In this document: positions 1-23,200 of the stretch, in pieces
Layout: each line of letters opens with the position of its first letter
Numbering within the stretch: position 1 is the first letter of the stretch
Assembly: GCF_001577835.2 (NCBI RefSeq)
Contig: NC_029516.1
Coordinates: forward strand, 69,302,186 to 69,366,185
DNA: 64,000 nt
Reading direction: 5' to 3'
From: Coturnix japonica
Lineage: Eukaryota; Chordata; Aves; Galliformes; Phasianidae
The notes under the pieces: generated by a model
Told to the model about the DNA's origin: nothing
The model's database searches: none
Seen by the model: only the letters and a program-made list of their open reading frames with translations
Translations under genes and position numbers: made by a program

Positions 1-107
1 GAGCTCACCCTGAAATATATCACCATGGACAAAAGGGCTGAAAGGTTAAGGAGCTCCAGGGGGCTGTGCAGCAGAGCTGGGGGGCAGGCGCCCACCACAA
101 CCAACAC

Positions 108-115
108 TATAAAAG
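108..115 (+). promoter_or_regulatory. TATA box of the natriuretic peptide gene
   Basis: TATAAAAG lies 79 bases before the ATG at 187, which puts a likely transcription start near 138-142 and leaves a short 5' leader of about 45 bases. Natriuretic peptide genes of this family commonly have a TATA box close to the start. The position is seen; the start site is inferred. Confidence 0.6.
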
Positions 116-186
116 CAAAGAGGGGAAGGGCTCTCAGAGGCTACAGATCTTGCCTCACCTGCCATAAACCCCCAAATAAAGAGAAG

Positions 187-1611
187 ATGCTGGGGCTCCC
201 AGCGTGGCCCTGCTCGCTTTTCCTCCTCTTAGTTCTGCTCTCTGCCAGCGTACAAGCGATGTCCTCATCGGGACAAAGGCTCCAGGTAGGAGGGAATGGG
301 ATGGAGCTGCGGGAGGCTTTGGGAGTGGCAGGGGCAGTTTGGGGAGGTCGTGTTTGAACATGGTGTGAGGTGACCCAACATCCCAGCTCCCAAGGGCTGC
401 TCCCTCCCCTTCAGTCCAACAGCCTCAGCTCTAGGCTGTGTCTATACAAGCCAGCTCCTTGAGGAGTGCTAGCATTTCAAGGTAGGGGCCAGGCAACAGA
501 CTTCTGAGTGCTCCTGGCTGTGGGTCTCTTCAATGCGTGCAGAGGCACCCTGCCTTCATATCAGCTCCTCTGTCCAAGAAGAAAGCTGCAAGGCAGGAGC
601 TAGGATGTGAACTAGAAACGCAGGACTGATTCCGCTATGACTCATCATGGAGACACTTTCACTCTTCACTGAAGATGCCCATGTCTGCTTCCATTAACTG
701 ACTGCTGGAGAAGATGGAGCTAAATTGCACAAAGGCATCCATGTGATGCACAGGCATGGAGTAGCCACCACAGGCCGCCGCCATGGGCAGCAGCATTGTG
801 CCCCCAGGGCACCTCCTGACCCATCTCCCTGCCGCTGGAGGATGCTGGCGGCTATGGAGGCATGTAATTAAATTAGAGCATGCCTGCCTGCACACAAACT
901 ATGGAGACTTCCCAGCAGATGAAGGGCCCGCCTTCCTTAGGCCCATTCTGATAGTTGACTGCTTTATGCTAACAGTTCCTCTGTGAAAAAAAGAAACACG
1001 ACAAAACACCGTGAGCACACAGCAGCACTCAGCTGCACCAAAAGGACTAAGGGCCGATGACTGTTATTTTCCAGGTATGGAGAGAACTATTCAATAGCAG
1101 AAGGGCAAGGAATAGAGACAGCAATGCCCACAGCACTCCTTCCTGTTCTTTGGGCAGCAAAATCACCTCAGGCAGAGTAGCTGCGGGCCATCGGTGTCCT
1201 TGGTGTGGATGCAAGGTCACAGGCAGAGGGCTTTCACAGGCACCATTTCACGTCCTGCCCGAGCCTGAGGGACGAAGAGTGGGACAGTGGGTCGGGATAT
1301 AAGAGCACAGACATTACACCCTCGCCCATCTCCATTTATCCCTCTCTCAGGTGCTCCTTTCCCGCCTGCTGCCCTCGGATTCCGAATCCCTGCCGGCTGA
1401 TGAGGACATGAAGGAGGGCTCCAGCTCCAGCTCCGAGCCGCAGCCGCTCCTCCTGCCTCGGGCCCGAGCCGCACAGCCCCTGCTGTGGCGCAAGGCCCTC
1501 GCCGATCGCAAGCGAGCTCTGTCTGGAGACTGGGCCTGGAAGGCCGCGCCCCGGGGCTGTTTTGGGCTGAAAATGGACCGCATCGGGGCCTTCAGCGGGT
1601 TGGGCTGTTAG
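187..1611 (+). CDS. C-type natriuretic peptide precursor (CNP-1 type), two coding exons
   Basis: Coding exons 187-285 and 1351-1611 join in phase 0 (donor GTAGGA, acceptor CCTCTCTCAG) to give a 119-aa secreted prohormone. Residues 1-24 form a leucine-rich signal peptide ending near SVQA. The middle is a short acidic/serine-rich propeptide, and a basic RKR site comes before the hormone. The C-terminus holds the 17-residue ring that starts CFGLKMDRIG and ends GLGC. The stop follows the second cysteine directly, which marks C-type rather than atrial or B-type peptides. By family knowledge such peptides act on guanylyl cyclase receptors to raise cGMP. The ring differs from mammalian CNP at three places (M for L, A for S, F for M). 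A position next to GAPDH, away from the BNP cluster and from the human NPPC locus, points to CNP-1, reported in chicken and fish but lost in mammals. The paralogue name is inferred. No polyadenylation signal was assigned. Confidence 0.87.
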
Positions 1612-3120
1612 CCCGGAGAAGCTGGAGGTGAAGGGGGCAGCAGCGAGGGGCCGGCACAGCGGGCAGCGGCTCGCTCGTTGGCAGGCAGAGAGCGGCCGTG
1701 TGGAGAGCCGGCCCGGGACGAGACCCAGCTCGGGACGGGACAGGCTGGGGCAGCAGCGGCCGCAGCCCCGCGGGCAGGGCGAGGAGCGGCGGCGCGCGGG
1801 GGACTCGCGAATTAAACCGAGCTGTGCGGAGCCTCGTGTCGGAGCTGGCGGCACCGAAGGGCGGCCGGGCCGCGATACCCTCCCCGTGCCTCTCCCCGCC
1901 CGCGTCCGCCGGGAGATGGCGGCAGAGCCCGCGGCTCCGCACGGCAACGCGGCCCCCACGCGCGGGGCCATTTTGGGCGCCGCCGCCATTCCGGGTGGGC
2001 CGGGCCGCACGCGCGTCCGCGGCCTGGGCCCGAGCCCGGCGCTGGGGGGAGGATGGGCGGCGGGTCCATCGATCTGCGCCCCGGGGCCGCAGCGTTGTTC
2101 CGTCCCGCCACACTCTGCCCCTCGGCCGCTGCCGTGTTTGCCGAGCAAACAAGGGGCCTCCGCTCTCCCTGCCGGCCCTGACCCCGCGACGTGCGGGGGG
2201 CTCCCCCGGCCCCGCGATCGCAGCCCCCTTCGGGCCGCACCGCCGCCTCCCCTGGCCTTTAAGAAAAGGTCGTAACCTCAAGCCGGGGCTAAACTTAGCC
2301 GCTGCCCCTCGGTGCTCCGGGAATGGCAGCCGTACAAGGAGCGTTGGGTTACGGGAGCTGCGTGACCCCCCGCTCGGACCCTCTCCCCCCGGCATCCTCC
2401 GTCCCCACCGCTGGAGCCGGGGCCCACCTCACCCCTGCACGCCCCCTCCTCCCGCCGGGCATCCGGCTTCGAGCACCCGCTCCATCGCAGGGGATGGAGG
2501 CTATAAACCCAGCACGGCTCCATCCCACGGCCCCTCTTTGGGCCGCACGAGCCCCAGCCGTAACACGTAAGAACCGCTTCTTGCCCACACCCCGGGCCCG
2601 GCTGCCAGGCGCAGACGTGCCGGGCTGGGAGAGGGACGGCGGCGGCTCGAGGCGGCGGGAGGATATGAGGATATCCGCTGTCACGGCGCAAGAGATGCTG
2701 CAGTTCCTTATTAGCGCGGCCTGAGAGCGCCGGTGTGACAGCGGGTGCGGGACCCCGGCAGCCCGGGGCTGCGTGACCAACACGTGCGAGGGCTGATTAT
2801 GGCAGCGGGCAGGCTGCGGGCTCGCAGCACGGCGCTCTCTCGGCCGTGCGTGCTGCCATTAATGCAGCCCGCACCCGCCGCACCGCATCGTGCTGCAGCC
2901 GCACCCCGCAGCCTCACCCGAGGACACCGACGCGGGGCTTTGTCTGCACCCCCCATCCGAAGGGCACCCCCACTCCGTACAAGCCCCGCAGTGCGGCCCC
3001 AACCCCCCGAGCCCACCCTCGACCCAACGGCCGCCCTTTGTTGCGAGGGGGGAGGGGGAGAGAAGCGGGGGGGGGGCTGCCGCTTCACCCGCACCGTGCG
3101 TGCACGTAGCCCCGGCCCGG
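1612..3120. other. CpG-rich intergenic block between the natriuretic peptide gene and GAPDH
   Basis: This stretch is very GC-rich with dense CG dinucleotides and has no reading frame that looks like a known protein. Open frames of 200-290 codons exist on both strands but are composition artefacts rich in P, R, A and G. At 1914-1990 there are three YY1-like cores (AGATGGCGG, GCCATTTTG, GCCGCCATT) and an E2F-like TTTTGGGCGC, so it may contain a promoter of its own. Otherwise I see nothing that can be named. Confidence 0.5.
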
Positions 3121-3212
3121 CCCTCGCGCTGCCATTCGGTGCCGGCCCGGCGGGGCGGGGCGCGGGGTGCTGCCGCCGTGTCTATAAAGGGCGGCGGAGC
3201 GGCACTGCGCCA
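3120..3212 (+). promoter_or_regulatory. GAPDH: GAPDH core promoter
   Basis: A TATA box (TATAAAG, 3183-3189) lies about 30 bases before the expected cap site near 3213. It is preceded by GC boxes of the Sp1 type (GGGGCGGGGC, about 3150-3162). This TATA-plus-GC-box layout is known for vertebrate GAPDH and fits constant high expression. The exact start is inferred. Confidence 0.75.
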
Positions 3213-3250
3213 CCTTCTCACTGCGCGCCGGGGCCGTTGACTAGGAGCAG
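3213..3250 (+). other. GAPDH: GAPDH non-coding exon 1
   Basis: The first exon is untranslated. It ends at CTAGGAGCAG before a clear GTAACGGG donor at 3251. The next exon starts after CCCCGCAG at 3623 and carries the ATG at 3641. The 5' end is placed by distance from the TATA box. Confidence 0.65.
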
Positions 3251-3640
3251 GTAACGGGCGGGGGGCACGGGGGCGGAGGAACGGCTCCCCCCACCCCTAC
3301 CCACCCACCCACCCAGCCGGCCGCCCTCCCGTCTGCTTGAGCCCCTCGTAGGGTCGGGGCCGTCGGACCGCGAGGAGTGCGGCGGGGGGAGGGGGCTGTG
3401 CAGGACCGCGTGGTGCCCGGGGCACAAAGGCGGGGGCGGGCGGCGTAAGATGGAGGCGGTGGGGGTGGGGGGAGAGGTGCGGGGGGCACAGCTCGGTGGG
3501 GATGGAGGGAGGGAGGGATGGCGGGTGGGGGGGCGGCTCCCGGTGCGTGCGGTGGGGGGGTGTTATGGGGCGGGCGGGCTGCGTGCGGTACCGCACGTCT
3601 GAGCGTTGGCGTGTCCCCGCAGGTACACTATAAGGGAGAG

Positions 3641-6746
<3,106 letters not shown>

Positions 6747-6960
6747 GCCAGGCACAGGCACACAGCCCCCCTGCTGCCTAGGGAAGCAGGACCCTTTGTT
6801 GGAGCCCCCGCTCTTCACCACCACTCAGTTCTGCATCCTGCTGTGAGAGGCCAGTTCTGTTCCCTTCTGTCTCCCCCACTCCTCCTCCAAATTCTTCCTC
6901 AGCCTGGGGGAGGTGGGAGAGGCTGATAGAAACTGATCTGTATGTGTACCACCTTACATC

Positions 6961-6966
6961 AATAAA
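6961..6966 (+). terminator. GAPDH: GAPDH polyadenylation signal
   Basis: AATAAA lies 215 bases after the stop codon, giving a 3' UTR of about 235-240 bases, typical of GAPDH. Cleavage is expected near 6980-6990. Confidence 0.85.
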
Positions 6967-6989
6967 AGTGTTCACCATCTGAAGCGCTT

Positions 6990-9900
6990 TGTTTGCGTGT
7001 CATTGGGAAGCAAAAAAGAATTGAATGTATGCTTTAAGGTAGCCCAGCCAGCCTGTAACTGCTGGGCCAGCAGCTCCAGCCAGTGCAGGGCTGCTGTGCA
7101 TGGAGCTATGCTGTGCCTGCCAGCAAGGGAAGGACTCTTGCCCTTAAGCGAAAAGGTGTGGAGGGCTTTGAGTGGAAGATGTGCTGTGTGGTGGAATGGT
7201 GAGCAGATGTTCTTCATCCACCTTCCAGCTCTCTGGATTTTCCTGTTTGATGGGTGTGTGCAGAATAAAGTGCTGAGGATGACTTGCGTTTTCACTTGTT
7301 AAAAGGGCATGAAAGCCAGGAGTTTTTCAATTCCTTCTTCCTTACTAGAGATGCAACAAAGTGAACTGAAAATAAATCTGCCTGGAAGAAATGGCTGCCC
7401 CAGGCCCTGTGTTGGAAGCTAGAATTAAGCACAGTGGCAGCTCCTGAGCAGCAAATCTCTGCAAGTATCAGCCCTCTGCCAGGAGCTGCATTACCTCCCC
7501 CTAAAAGCACGGAGCTACCCTGGCTGCTGAGTGGTAGGGTAGATAAGCAGTTCACTCCCACCAAAGCCATGGGGCCCTTCCTTTTATTTTCTCATCAGCA
7601 CTGAGGCTGAGAGCTGCATCAGAGATGCTGCACTGCTCTGCAGGAGGCAGGTTGCAGCTGCTGACTGGAGATGGCTGCTTTTACAGTCTGACCTGGGGCA
7701 AGGACTGAGGCTGCAGGCTCTCCCATGGCCAGGCACAAGTGAGAAGCACGGAGCTGCTTATCTGTGACGGTAGAGCTGTGTGAAAGCCAGACGTTCACTG
7801 CGCTAGAGGGAGATGACTCAGAGTCGCTTTCCTTAGAGGAAATAGGTTGCATAACCTGTCCCTGGACTTACAGTACGAACAGCTCATAAGCTCCGGGATG
7901 GCCTCAATACCTGCCTTGTCCTCTAAATGTCCTGATAGGAGCTTTAGGTAACTCGGAGTGAAACTGCAGCTGTTCCTCAGCTTTCAGCTGTTCTGGGGCT
8001 GGCCGGGGCCAGTCGTGCTGAGCAGGTGGGATGCTGCAGTGCAGCAGGCAGCCCACAGCCCCGCCAGGCTAACAAAGCGCCCTGTGTCGGTCCCATCCTG
8101 GCTGTAATTGCTGCGCTTGGTGCTTTCAATGGCTGTCCTGTGTGCCGCTGCCTGCATAGCTGTGTGCCTGCCAGCGAGATCCTTGCGCGATGATAGGGAA
8201 GTGCTGAGAGGCAGCAGAAACACCAGATGCCTGCAAGCAGGAACGTTTTAAAGAATCACCTTTTTCATCTAAGAAGCCTTATGTTTCCTGAGCTGTCTAC
8301 AGCTGCCTGAAAATATGCAGTGAACTCATCAACAAAGCCCTATCAAATTGCTGTGGGAGTGGGGGGCAAATTAATACAATAAATACTGTGCCCCTCCTCT
8401 CCCCATCAGCCCCCAGAACCTTCCCCTGAGTCCCGACGAGTTTGCACCCAGTCTCTGCGCCTGCAGGTGGCACCACAGCAAGGCGGACAGAGAGTTGTGC
8501 CATCGCCGTGCCACCGTGTCCAGCAGCTGCCATACATGCATCGCCCCCTAAGAAATGGCCGGGGTTGTTTTCAGACCTTCTCAAGATGTCAGCGTGAAAG
8601 TTCAGCCTTAAGCAGGACGTTATGTAGTGAAAACCATCTTGAACAGACGTGCAGACTAACTAATGCTACTGGAACATCACAGCAAAATGGAACAAAACAG
8701 CCACCACACAAACATGGTATAAAAGTGTTGGACATCCACACATACTGACTACTTGTAAAGTAAACCTGTCGCTGAGCATATCACTCCTAAAGGTCTGTGC
8801 AAGGAAGATACAGGGCTCAGAGAGAGAAAAGACTGCGAGGCATGTATTGGACATTTGTACAAGACAAACACCTCCAGTGACAGTGTTCCGAGTTCATCGT
8901 AACAGATGCCTTTCACAAAGCACAGCTTCACGACCCCAAGTCACAGTATGCAAACAGCACTGCACGCACGGACACTCACAAAAGCAGACATCTCGGCAGG
9001 ACCAACCTGCCCACATTTTGGTAGTCTTACTGCATATACACCACAGAAACAAAGAGGTGGTTGCTTGTTCTGTGAGCTGAATGTAACCTCTGGCTGCAGG
9101 ACAGCTAACTTACTTACCTGGGTGTATTATCTTACTATAGCAGTGTCATCTTCTCGAGGAAATTACTTTCAATTTATATGTACATCTCCTAGAAGAAACA
9201 ATAAGTAACGTGTTATACTTGACTGCGTGAGACTTGCACAGACAGCCTTCAAAAAGCAGTAGCTGTAGTCAAACGAAAAGAGAAGAATTGATAAACAGCA
9301 GCAAATTCAATTTCAAAGAGCCTAAGAAGGCAAGTTTTTAGGACACAGTGTGACCAAAAAAAGTAGTAGTATTAAAACCCTTTTCAAATGCATCTCAGAC
9401 AGAAGGGGATCAGCTGAAGAAGGCCACAGTAGAAAAGTAAAAGCAATGCTTCTGTCAGGAGGGGTATTCCCAGATAGGAGATTTCTTTTCCCAACAGAGG
9501 TGAGGCAAAGACACCATTGCAGACTGAATGTTGGGACTCGTGGGCCTGTGGATGCCATGAGGAGCAGCAGTCAGTGCCACGTGTCAGTCTCAGATAGCAC
9601 TGGGCACAGAATGGATGATGACTCTTGCAATTCATCACGCATGTCAGCCCTGACGGCAAGGAGTAGGAATTCACAGATGTGACGTAGATTTTAGAGAGGA
9701 TCTCCAAGGAATTCAGAAACCAGCACTAACCATCAGTTTGAGCTCTGTGGCAGAGCTGAAAGCCAGCACAGAGAGTCAGTCAGCACCTGGTTGGCACCAA
9801 GTCACTGGATGAGGATCTGTAACGCTTCCAAGGCAAGAAATCACGCCTACAAGATCTGTTTGCACCCTTGGATGAATTAATCAACGTGACTGCCAGTAAG

Positions 9901-12900
9901 GGTAAGCTGTGTGCTGAAGAGCAACTGGATTTGGCAAACAGACTGGCCAGACCCTCCAAAGGCAGTCTGCAGTCTCTAGATTTTAGTTACCAGGCTGAGT
10001 GCTGGTGCTGGACGCTGAGCACACCCAAAAGTCTCACAGGATGCATGCGGCCTCCAGCCTCCATATCTCCTCATACACCTTTCTCGGCCTGCTTAAACAG
10101 CCATCTACATCATCCTCATGAGCAATGATTTTCCCTCACGTGCTCTGAGGAACTAAACAGCCTGAACTTTTCATTCTCAAAGCAGTTTTCTTCAGCCTGG
10201 AATCAGAGTAAGGACCTTTTGCTCCCTCTGCTCCAAAATCTGATGCAAACAAGGACAGAAGGCACCAATGCCACACAGAATGCCTGCACTTTTTCCCAGT
10301 ATCATTCCTTCCATTGCCCTGAGCATCTCCCAGCACTGCGGCCTGCTCACAGCTGCAGAGTAATGCAGGACACCCATGCCTGGAAATGGAGAGTGCTCCT
10401 CCTGAAAGAGTTCTGTCAAGGATCCTCTGATTGTTAATGGTCTGGAAAGTGCTTCATCATTCCCCCGTGACTACATTCTGCTCTTTCCAAATACAGAACA
10501 GACACAGCTGATGAGTACTTCTTTTTTTTTTTTTTTTTTCCCCTTTCATTTAGGTCTTTTTTTTTCTTTTCTAATTTGCAGTCAAGTAAGTGGCTCACAT
10601 TACTGCTGAGATTGATTTTCCTTTAGACATAGCTAAAACAACTTGTTAATCTCATTAGCCATCCACCTATGGATACTTGAGATCATCAGCCACTCACATA
10701 ACGATGTTTTATACATCTTAATTATTTGGTCATCCCCACATTCCCCTTCCTTCACACACCTTTTTATTAAGGTCTTTTTAAATCTGCTTCCCATAGTATT
10801 TTTCTCTATGATGTACTACCATCACATGGCCAGTTACTCAGGGAAATATATTACTGGAAGCTATTCTCTCACTGCTTTTTTGGACAACTGGGTCTCCCAT
10901 TGAGATAACTTTCCTAACACCCCCCTTGGGGATCTCCTAAGAAAAGGCTATCTAATATCACACACTTCTGTATTACAATATTGTTGTCCTGGTCAATGGC
11001 TTTATCTGTTTGTCAGTCCTTTGTCTTTAGGCAACCACCAATTCCAAGTTAATCTTCATCTATCATAAAGCCATCTAAAATCCTTGCCTTACTTGGACAT
11101 GCCATCATCTGTAACTTAATGAGAGGCTCCCTGTGGCATAGCATCTTCCTCAGTAATCCCAGCCAAAGGCTCCCACGACAACATAATTTCCCTTTTCATA
11201 TGACACTGAGATACTTTCAGCCCTCCTTGCTGCCTTACCATTTTTTGCTAGCTTTAATTCCCACCAGATGAGAATTTGCCAGCTGGCTTCATGAGCCCAT
11301 CCATGTATCATACAGATGCATTTCTAGCACTCCGCTGTATTCTGTGTTAATTCTGACCTCCACATGTAGAAAACCTCAGCATGAGTTTGCAGCTCCCGTG
11401 CCTGCTCTTATGGTGACTTGAACCTGCAGCAGGAAATTACAAAACTACTGACAGCCAGAGCTCTGGTGGAGGGGTCTCAGCTTTTGGTCCAGTTCTACCC
11501 CAGCCGACTTAGCAGGAATTTAAAGGTTGCCTGCCATTTACTCTCTGCTCTTCTGCAGAGCTGGCTCACAGATCTCTCCTTAGAAAATAACCTACCACCA
11601 CATAGACACAGAAAGAGACTGGCCTTCAAGCTTTTGTAGCAGAGGTATAAAACTTAGGAAAGGCAGCCTCCTAGCTTGAATCTAGAAATAAGACTAAGCT
11701 TCTGTACAGCTTTCATTGCTCCCATTCTCCTGGCTTAGAAACAAGATAAATGGAATACTGAACAGGTTACCAGAGAATCACAAGCTGCTTCAGTGACGGT
11801 TGTCAGCATCTCATTCAGGTCCATCTAAGGAATCCTGAAGTAGCAAAAAGCCAACTCACACAAAGCTCACGTGGGGCAGGAACAAAGATCCTTCAGAGTG
11901 ATGCTGGGCAGGGAGGTGCAGGACTGCAGCTGAATAGACAAAATCAGATTATTTTTTTTCTGAGACTAATCTAAAATGGATGGGACTCAGGAACACACAA
12001 CGGGAGGGAGAAAACTCAGGAAAAATTATCCAGGTTACGTAGTGGTTGAGTGGCTGAACCCTTTCTAGAGCCTGTAAGAATATCCCACATCCATGCAATG
12101 AGGCACAAGAAGGGTGATGCTCCCTGACCTCTCAGTGGGCCCACCTTGGCAGCCAGGTTTCCCCCCTTTCAGACAAAACAGTAAAGGGAAGAAGAGAAGC
12201 TGCTCTGCATGCCACAGTATCAGAAACACCTTCAGCAGGAGGCACTTACTTCAGCCTTGCAGCAAAATGCCTGGCATCATCTGCCGAAGGCCCCTGCCAA
12301 GCAGCTGACCTCATACAGTACAGCAGCCAAGGCAGAGAACTGCCTCTCGCTCCAGCCCAAAGACTGACAGTGTAGCCTGGCATCTGATGGAGGCAGGATG
12401 CTGACAAACAACTATGTCCCAGTCCTTGCACCAAGGGAGAGGGCTTTTGTGCCTGTCCCAGAGATGACAAAAAAAAAACCGTTGTGCCTGTCCTCAGCTA
12501 CACACAGTAGTACAAATGTTGGAGAAGGAGAAGCCACAGCATGTTCCTAGGCTGCTCCAACATGGAGTTCTACAGTGTAGGTAAGCTGAACCAGCCTGCC
12601 TACATACTCAGATACAGGACCTCAACATAAGTTCAGAGATGAGCCTCCAAGAAGGATGGTCAACAGGCAGTCACACAGCTGACCAGACAGCGGTCACATC
12701 TGCAGGGTCCTGAGATGGATACTGACAGAGGGACTGCCAAATACCTTGTGCTGTAGAACTGCATTCATCAAGACACATCCTGCTTGGACTGCGCTTGGGC
12801 AATAAACGTTTACACTAATGCATGGATTGTACAGCAGGATTTTGTCCCCTGCTTTCCAAGGTCTGCTGCAGACTAGGCTCAGCAGCAACATGTTCCCAGG

Positions 12901-14250
12901 TGAGTCCTAAAGAGCAGCTGAGCTGCTCCCCCAGTATTCACTTCATCAACTTATCTGCCAGGTCCAGGATAGTCCTAGTGTGGGACAGGGATCCCCACGT
13001 GCCCTGGCACACAGGTGTCTGACAGCACCAGGTGATCATCTGAGCAATGATTCCTAGAGACAGACGTTGGTCCATCTGCACTTCATGCTTGAAATCTTTC
13101 AGCATACATACTCTACAGTCCTGTGGTTTCCTTAAGCAGCACAGACAGATCAGAAGCCAAGATATGCATGCCATGGATTACGCATGGGGAGAGACAGATT
13201 TCTCCAGCCAGACAGAGATCTCCACAGCAGAAAAAGGGCAGAAAATGCTGCAAAGAAACATTTGGGAAAGGGATTTATATAAAGCAAAAGAGCCTTCAGG
13301 CAGTGATCCCTGAGCTACTGAGTGTGAGAAAACATCACTCAAAAGAAAAAAGTACGAGATGAAAACACTTGCTCTATTTTTTGTTCTTCTAGAAAGCAAA
13401 ATTCAAAGGAAATAGAGACAACCCAGAAAGGTACATCTAACCAGACAGTCCACCTATACTGAAACACCAACATGTGCTGAAGTGTGTCTTGCAAGCACAT
13501 ACAGAGGACCTCACCCTGCTTAAATGCATCACAACACACAGATGTGCAGGTGCTCTGCTTGTGTAGCACAGCAGCAGTTAATTACACAGACCAATCTTGC
13601 AAGGTAAATTGTTGCATCCTGCAGCCCACATTTTATCTACCTAATCTTACAAGTGATCCAAAAAGCTTCTACTGTGATCTACTTTTACCTTTGATTCAGG
13701 ACCTTTTGCAACAAGTGTTTTTCTCTGGAGCTTCACCTGCCTTTGCTGTGCAGCCCAGGTCTGCTGGTCTGCAGATAGCCATACAAAACAGTCTCTCTGC
13801 AGGACACCTCTGCCACCCTATTGGACCCAAAGATCCCAATAACAAGGGGGAAGGGCAAGGCCCACACAGGTAAACACTACAAGAGATGGTAGGAAAAGGA
13901 TATTGTGGTAATGCCCAGTCGGATTTAGAACTGAGGATGAGTAAAGGAGATGTTCTGGACACCTTGGCAAAAAGCTGAACTGGCAGAAACCAAGCTCTTA
14001 GACAGGAAGGTCTGCTAGGCACAAACCACGTTCAGCTTAGTTTCCTCTAGGAACTGAAACCATCCCAATATCTCAGCACTGCTCAGTCATTCTCCCATCA
14101 ACTAATCTCAGCCTGTGAACTAACATCTTTGTGCAGTTGGGTTTTGCTTTTTTATGTTTTTAAATGCAAAGCAGGAGAAAGCTGGAGTGAGGATGCTGGC
14201 CTGCAGTGAAGGGATGCAGATACATTAGAGGAAAGTGCCGTAGCGTCAGT
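6990..14250. other. Intergenic region between GAPDH and IFFO1 (tail to tail)
   Basis: About 7.2 kb without a protein gene I recognise. Frames are short (up to about 190 codons), do not resemble known families and do not link through convincing splice sites. A pure T run lies at 10522-10539. The part from 10540 to 11400 is more AT-rich than its surroundings and may contain an old decayed retroelement, but I cannot name one. Confidence 0.4.
10522..10539. repeat. Poly(T) tract
   Basis: A run of 18 T follows a single C, followed by CCCC and a second T-rich patch to about 10575. It could be the mirror image of a poly(A) tail of an inserted transcript, but no copied gene was seen next to it on the minus strand. 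Confidence 0.6.
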
Positions 14251-14274
14251 GCAGATAAAATGATTGGGTTCACA

Positions 14275-14280
14275 TTTATT
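14275..14280 (-). terminator. IFFO1: IFFO1 polyadenylation signal
   Basis: TTTATT on the + strand is AATAAA on the gene strand. It lies about 860 bases beyond the IFFO1 stop codon at 15136, with no competing signal seen between. The 3' UTR therefore covers roughly 14255-15135. Confidence 0.6.
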
Positions 14281-15135
14281 TTTAGCCTAGAGCCTGGCCC
14301 ACACAGTACCAGCATTACATGCAGCCCTTTGAGGGCTTGTAGCTGCCAGAAGAGGGATCTCGCCGCCAGCACCTTCTGAGGGATGGAGCACCCTAGGAAG
14401 ACCACGCTGAAGCGGGCCTGGTGTGGGGATGGGCAGAGGTGCCCTGCTTCCAGCAGTACAGCCCAGCACCTGCTGCAGCCCAGTGAGAGCCCACACCTGT
14501 AGGAGCTGTAGAAAAGGCATCTGTCCCGTTTAATGATTCCTGGTCTCCGTAACAAATGTGCTGCTGACGTGCAGCAAAGCAAAGTGCATGGTGAGCGGGA
14601 CTCGGTCCCTGCTCCAAAGGAGGAGAGAGTAGTGGGGCCTGGCGCAGCTCCAGGGCCACCCCAGTGCCTGGGGAGCAGCAAGGGTGGGAAGAGCCCCAGG
14701 CTCGGTCCAGTTGGCACCAGAGTCAGGTCCAGTTTGCAGGGAGGTACAGCTTGAGTTCAGCTTCTGCATGGCGCGAGGAAGGCCAGGGGTAGGTCAGATA
14801 TGCCAGGACAGAGTCTGGAGGTGTGTTTGGAGGACCTATGGACAGCCCCTGGAGAACACTGCCATGGCAAGTTTGGGACCATCCTGCCTGAACCATGGTT
14901 AAACCAAAGCAGGGGAGAGGAACAGAAGGGGCTGGAGGTGAGCAGCCCAGACAGGTTTACCTAGCCATTTGCAAGACACCTGGTAGCAGGGGGTCTGCCA
15001 GATGCCCCAAGTTGGGGGTGAGCCTGGGCAACAAATGTTTACCAGCGGCTCCACGTCCCTGACAGTCTCTCCCAGCAGCAGCTCAAACACCTCTCAGCCA
15101 GGAGTGAGGGGCTGAGGGAACAGGGCCTCCCCTCA

Positions 15136-23199
<8,064 letters not shown>

Positions 23200-23200
<1 letters not shown>

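Noticed and set aside
1336-2570. Overlapping frames of 215-290 codons on both strands
   Set aside because: CpG-island composition artefacts; the natriuretic peptide exon lies at the edge of this block, and no other product is recognisable.
7570-9210. Possible minus-strand transcript end (AATAAA on the minus strand near 7576)
   Set aside because: The signal stands alone; no exon or protein similarity supports a gene between GAPDH and IFFO1.
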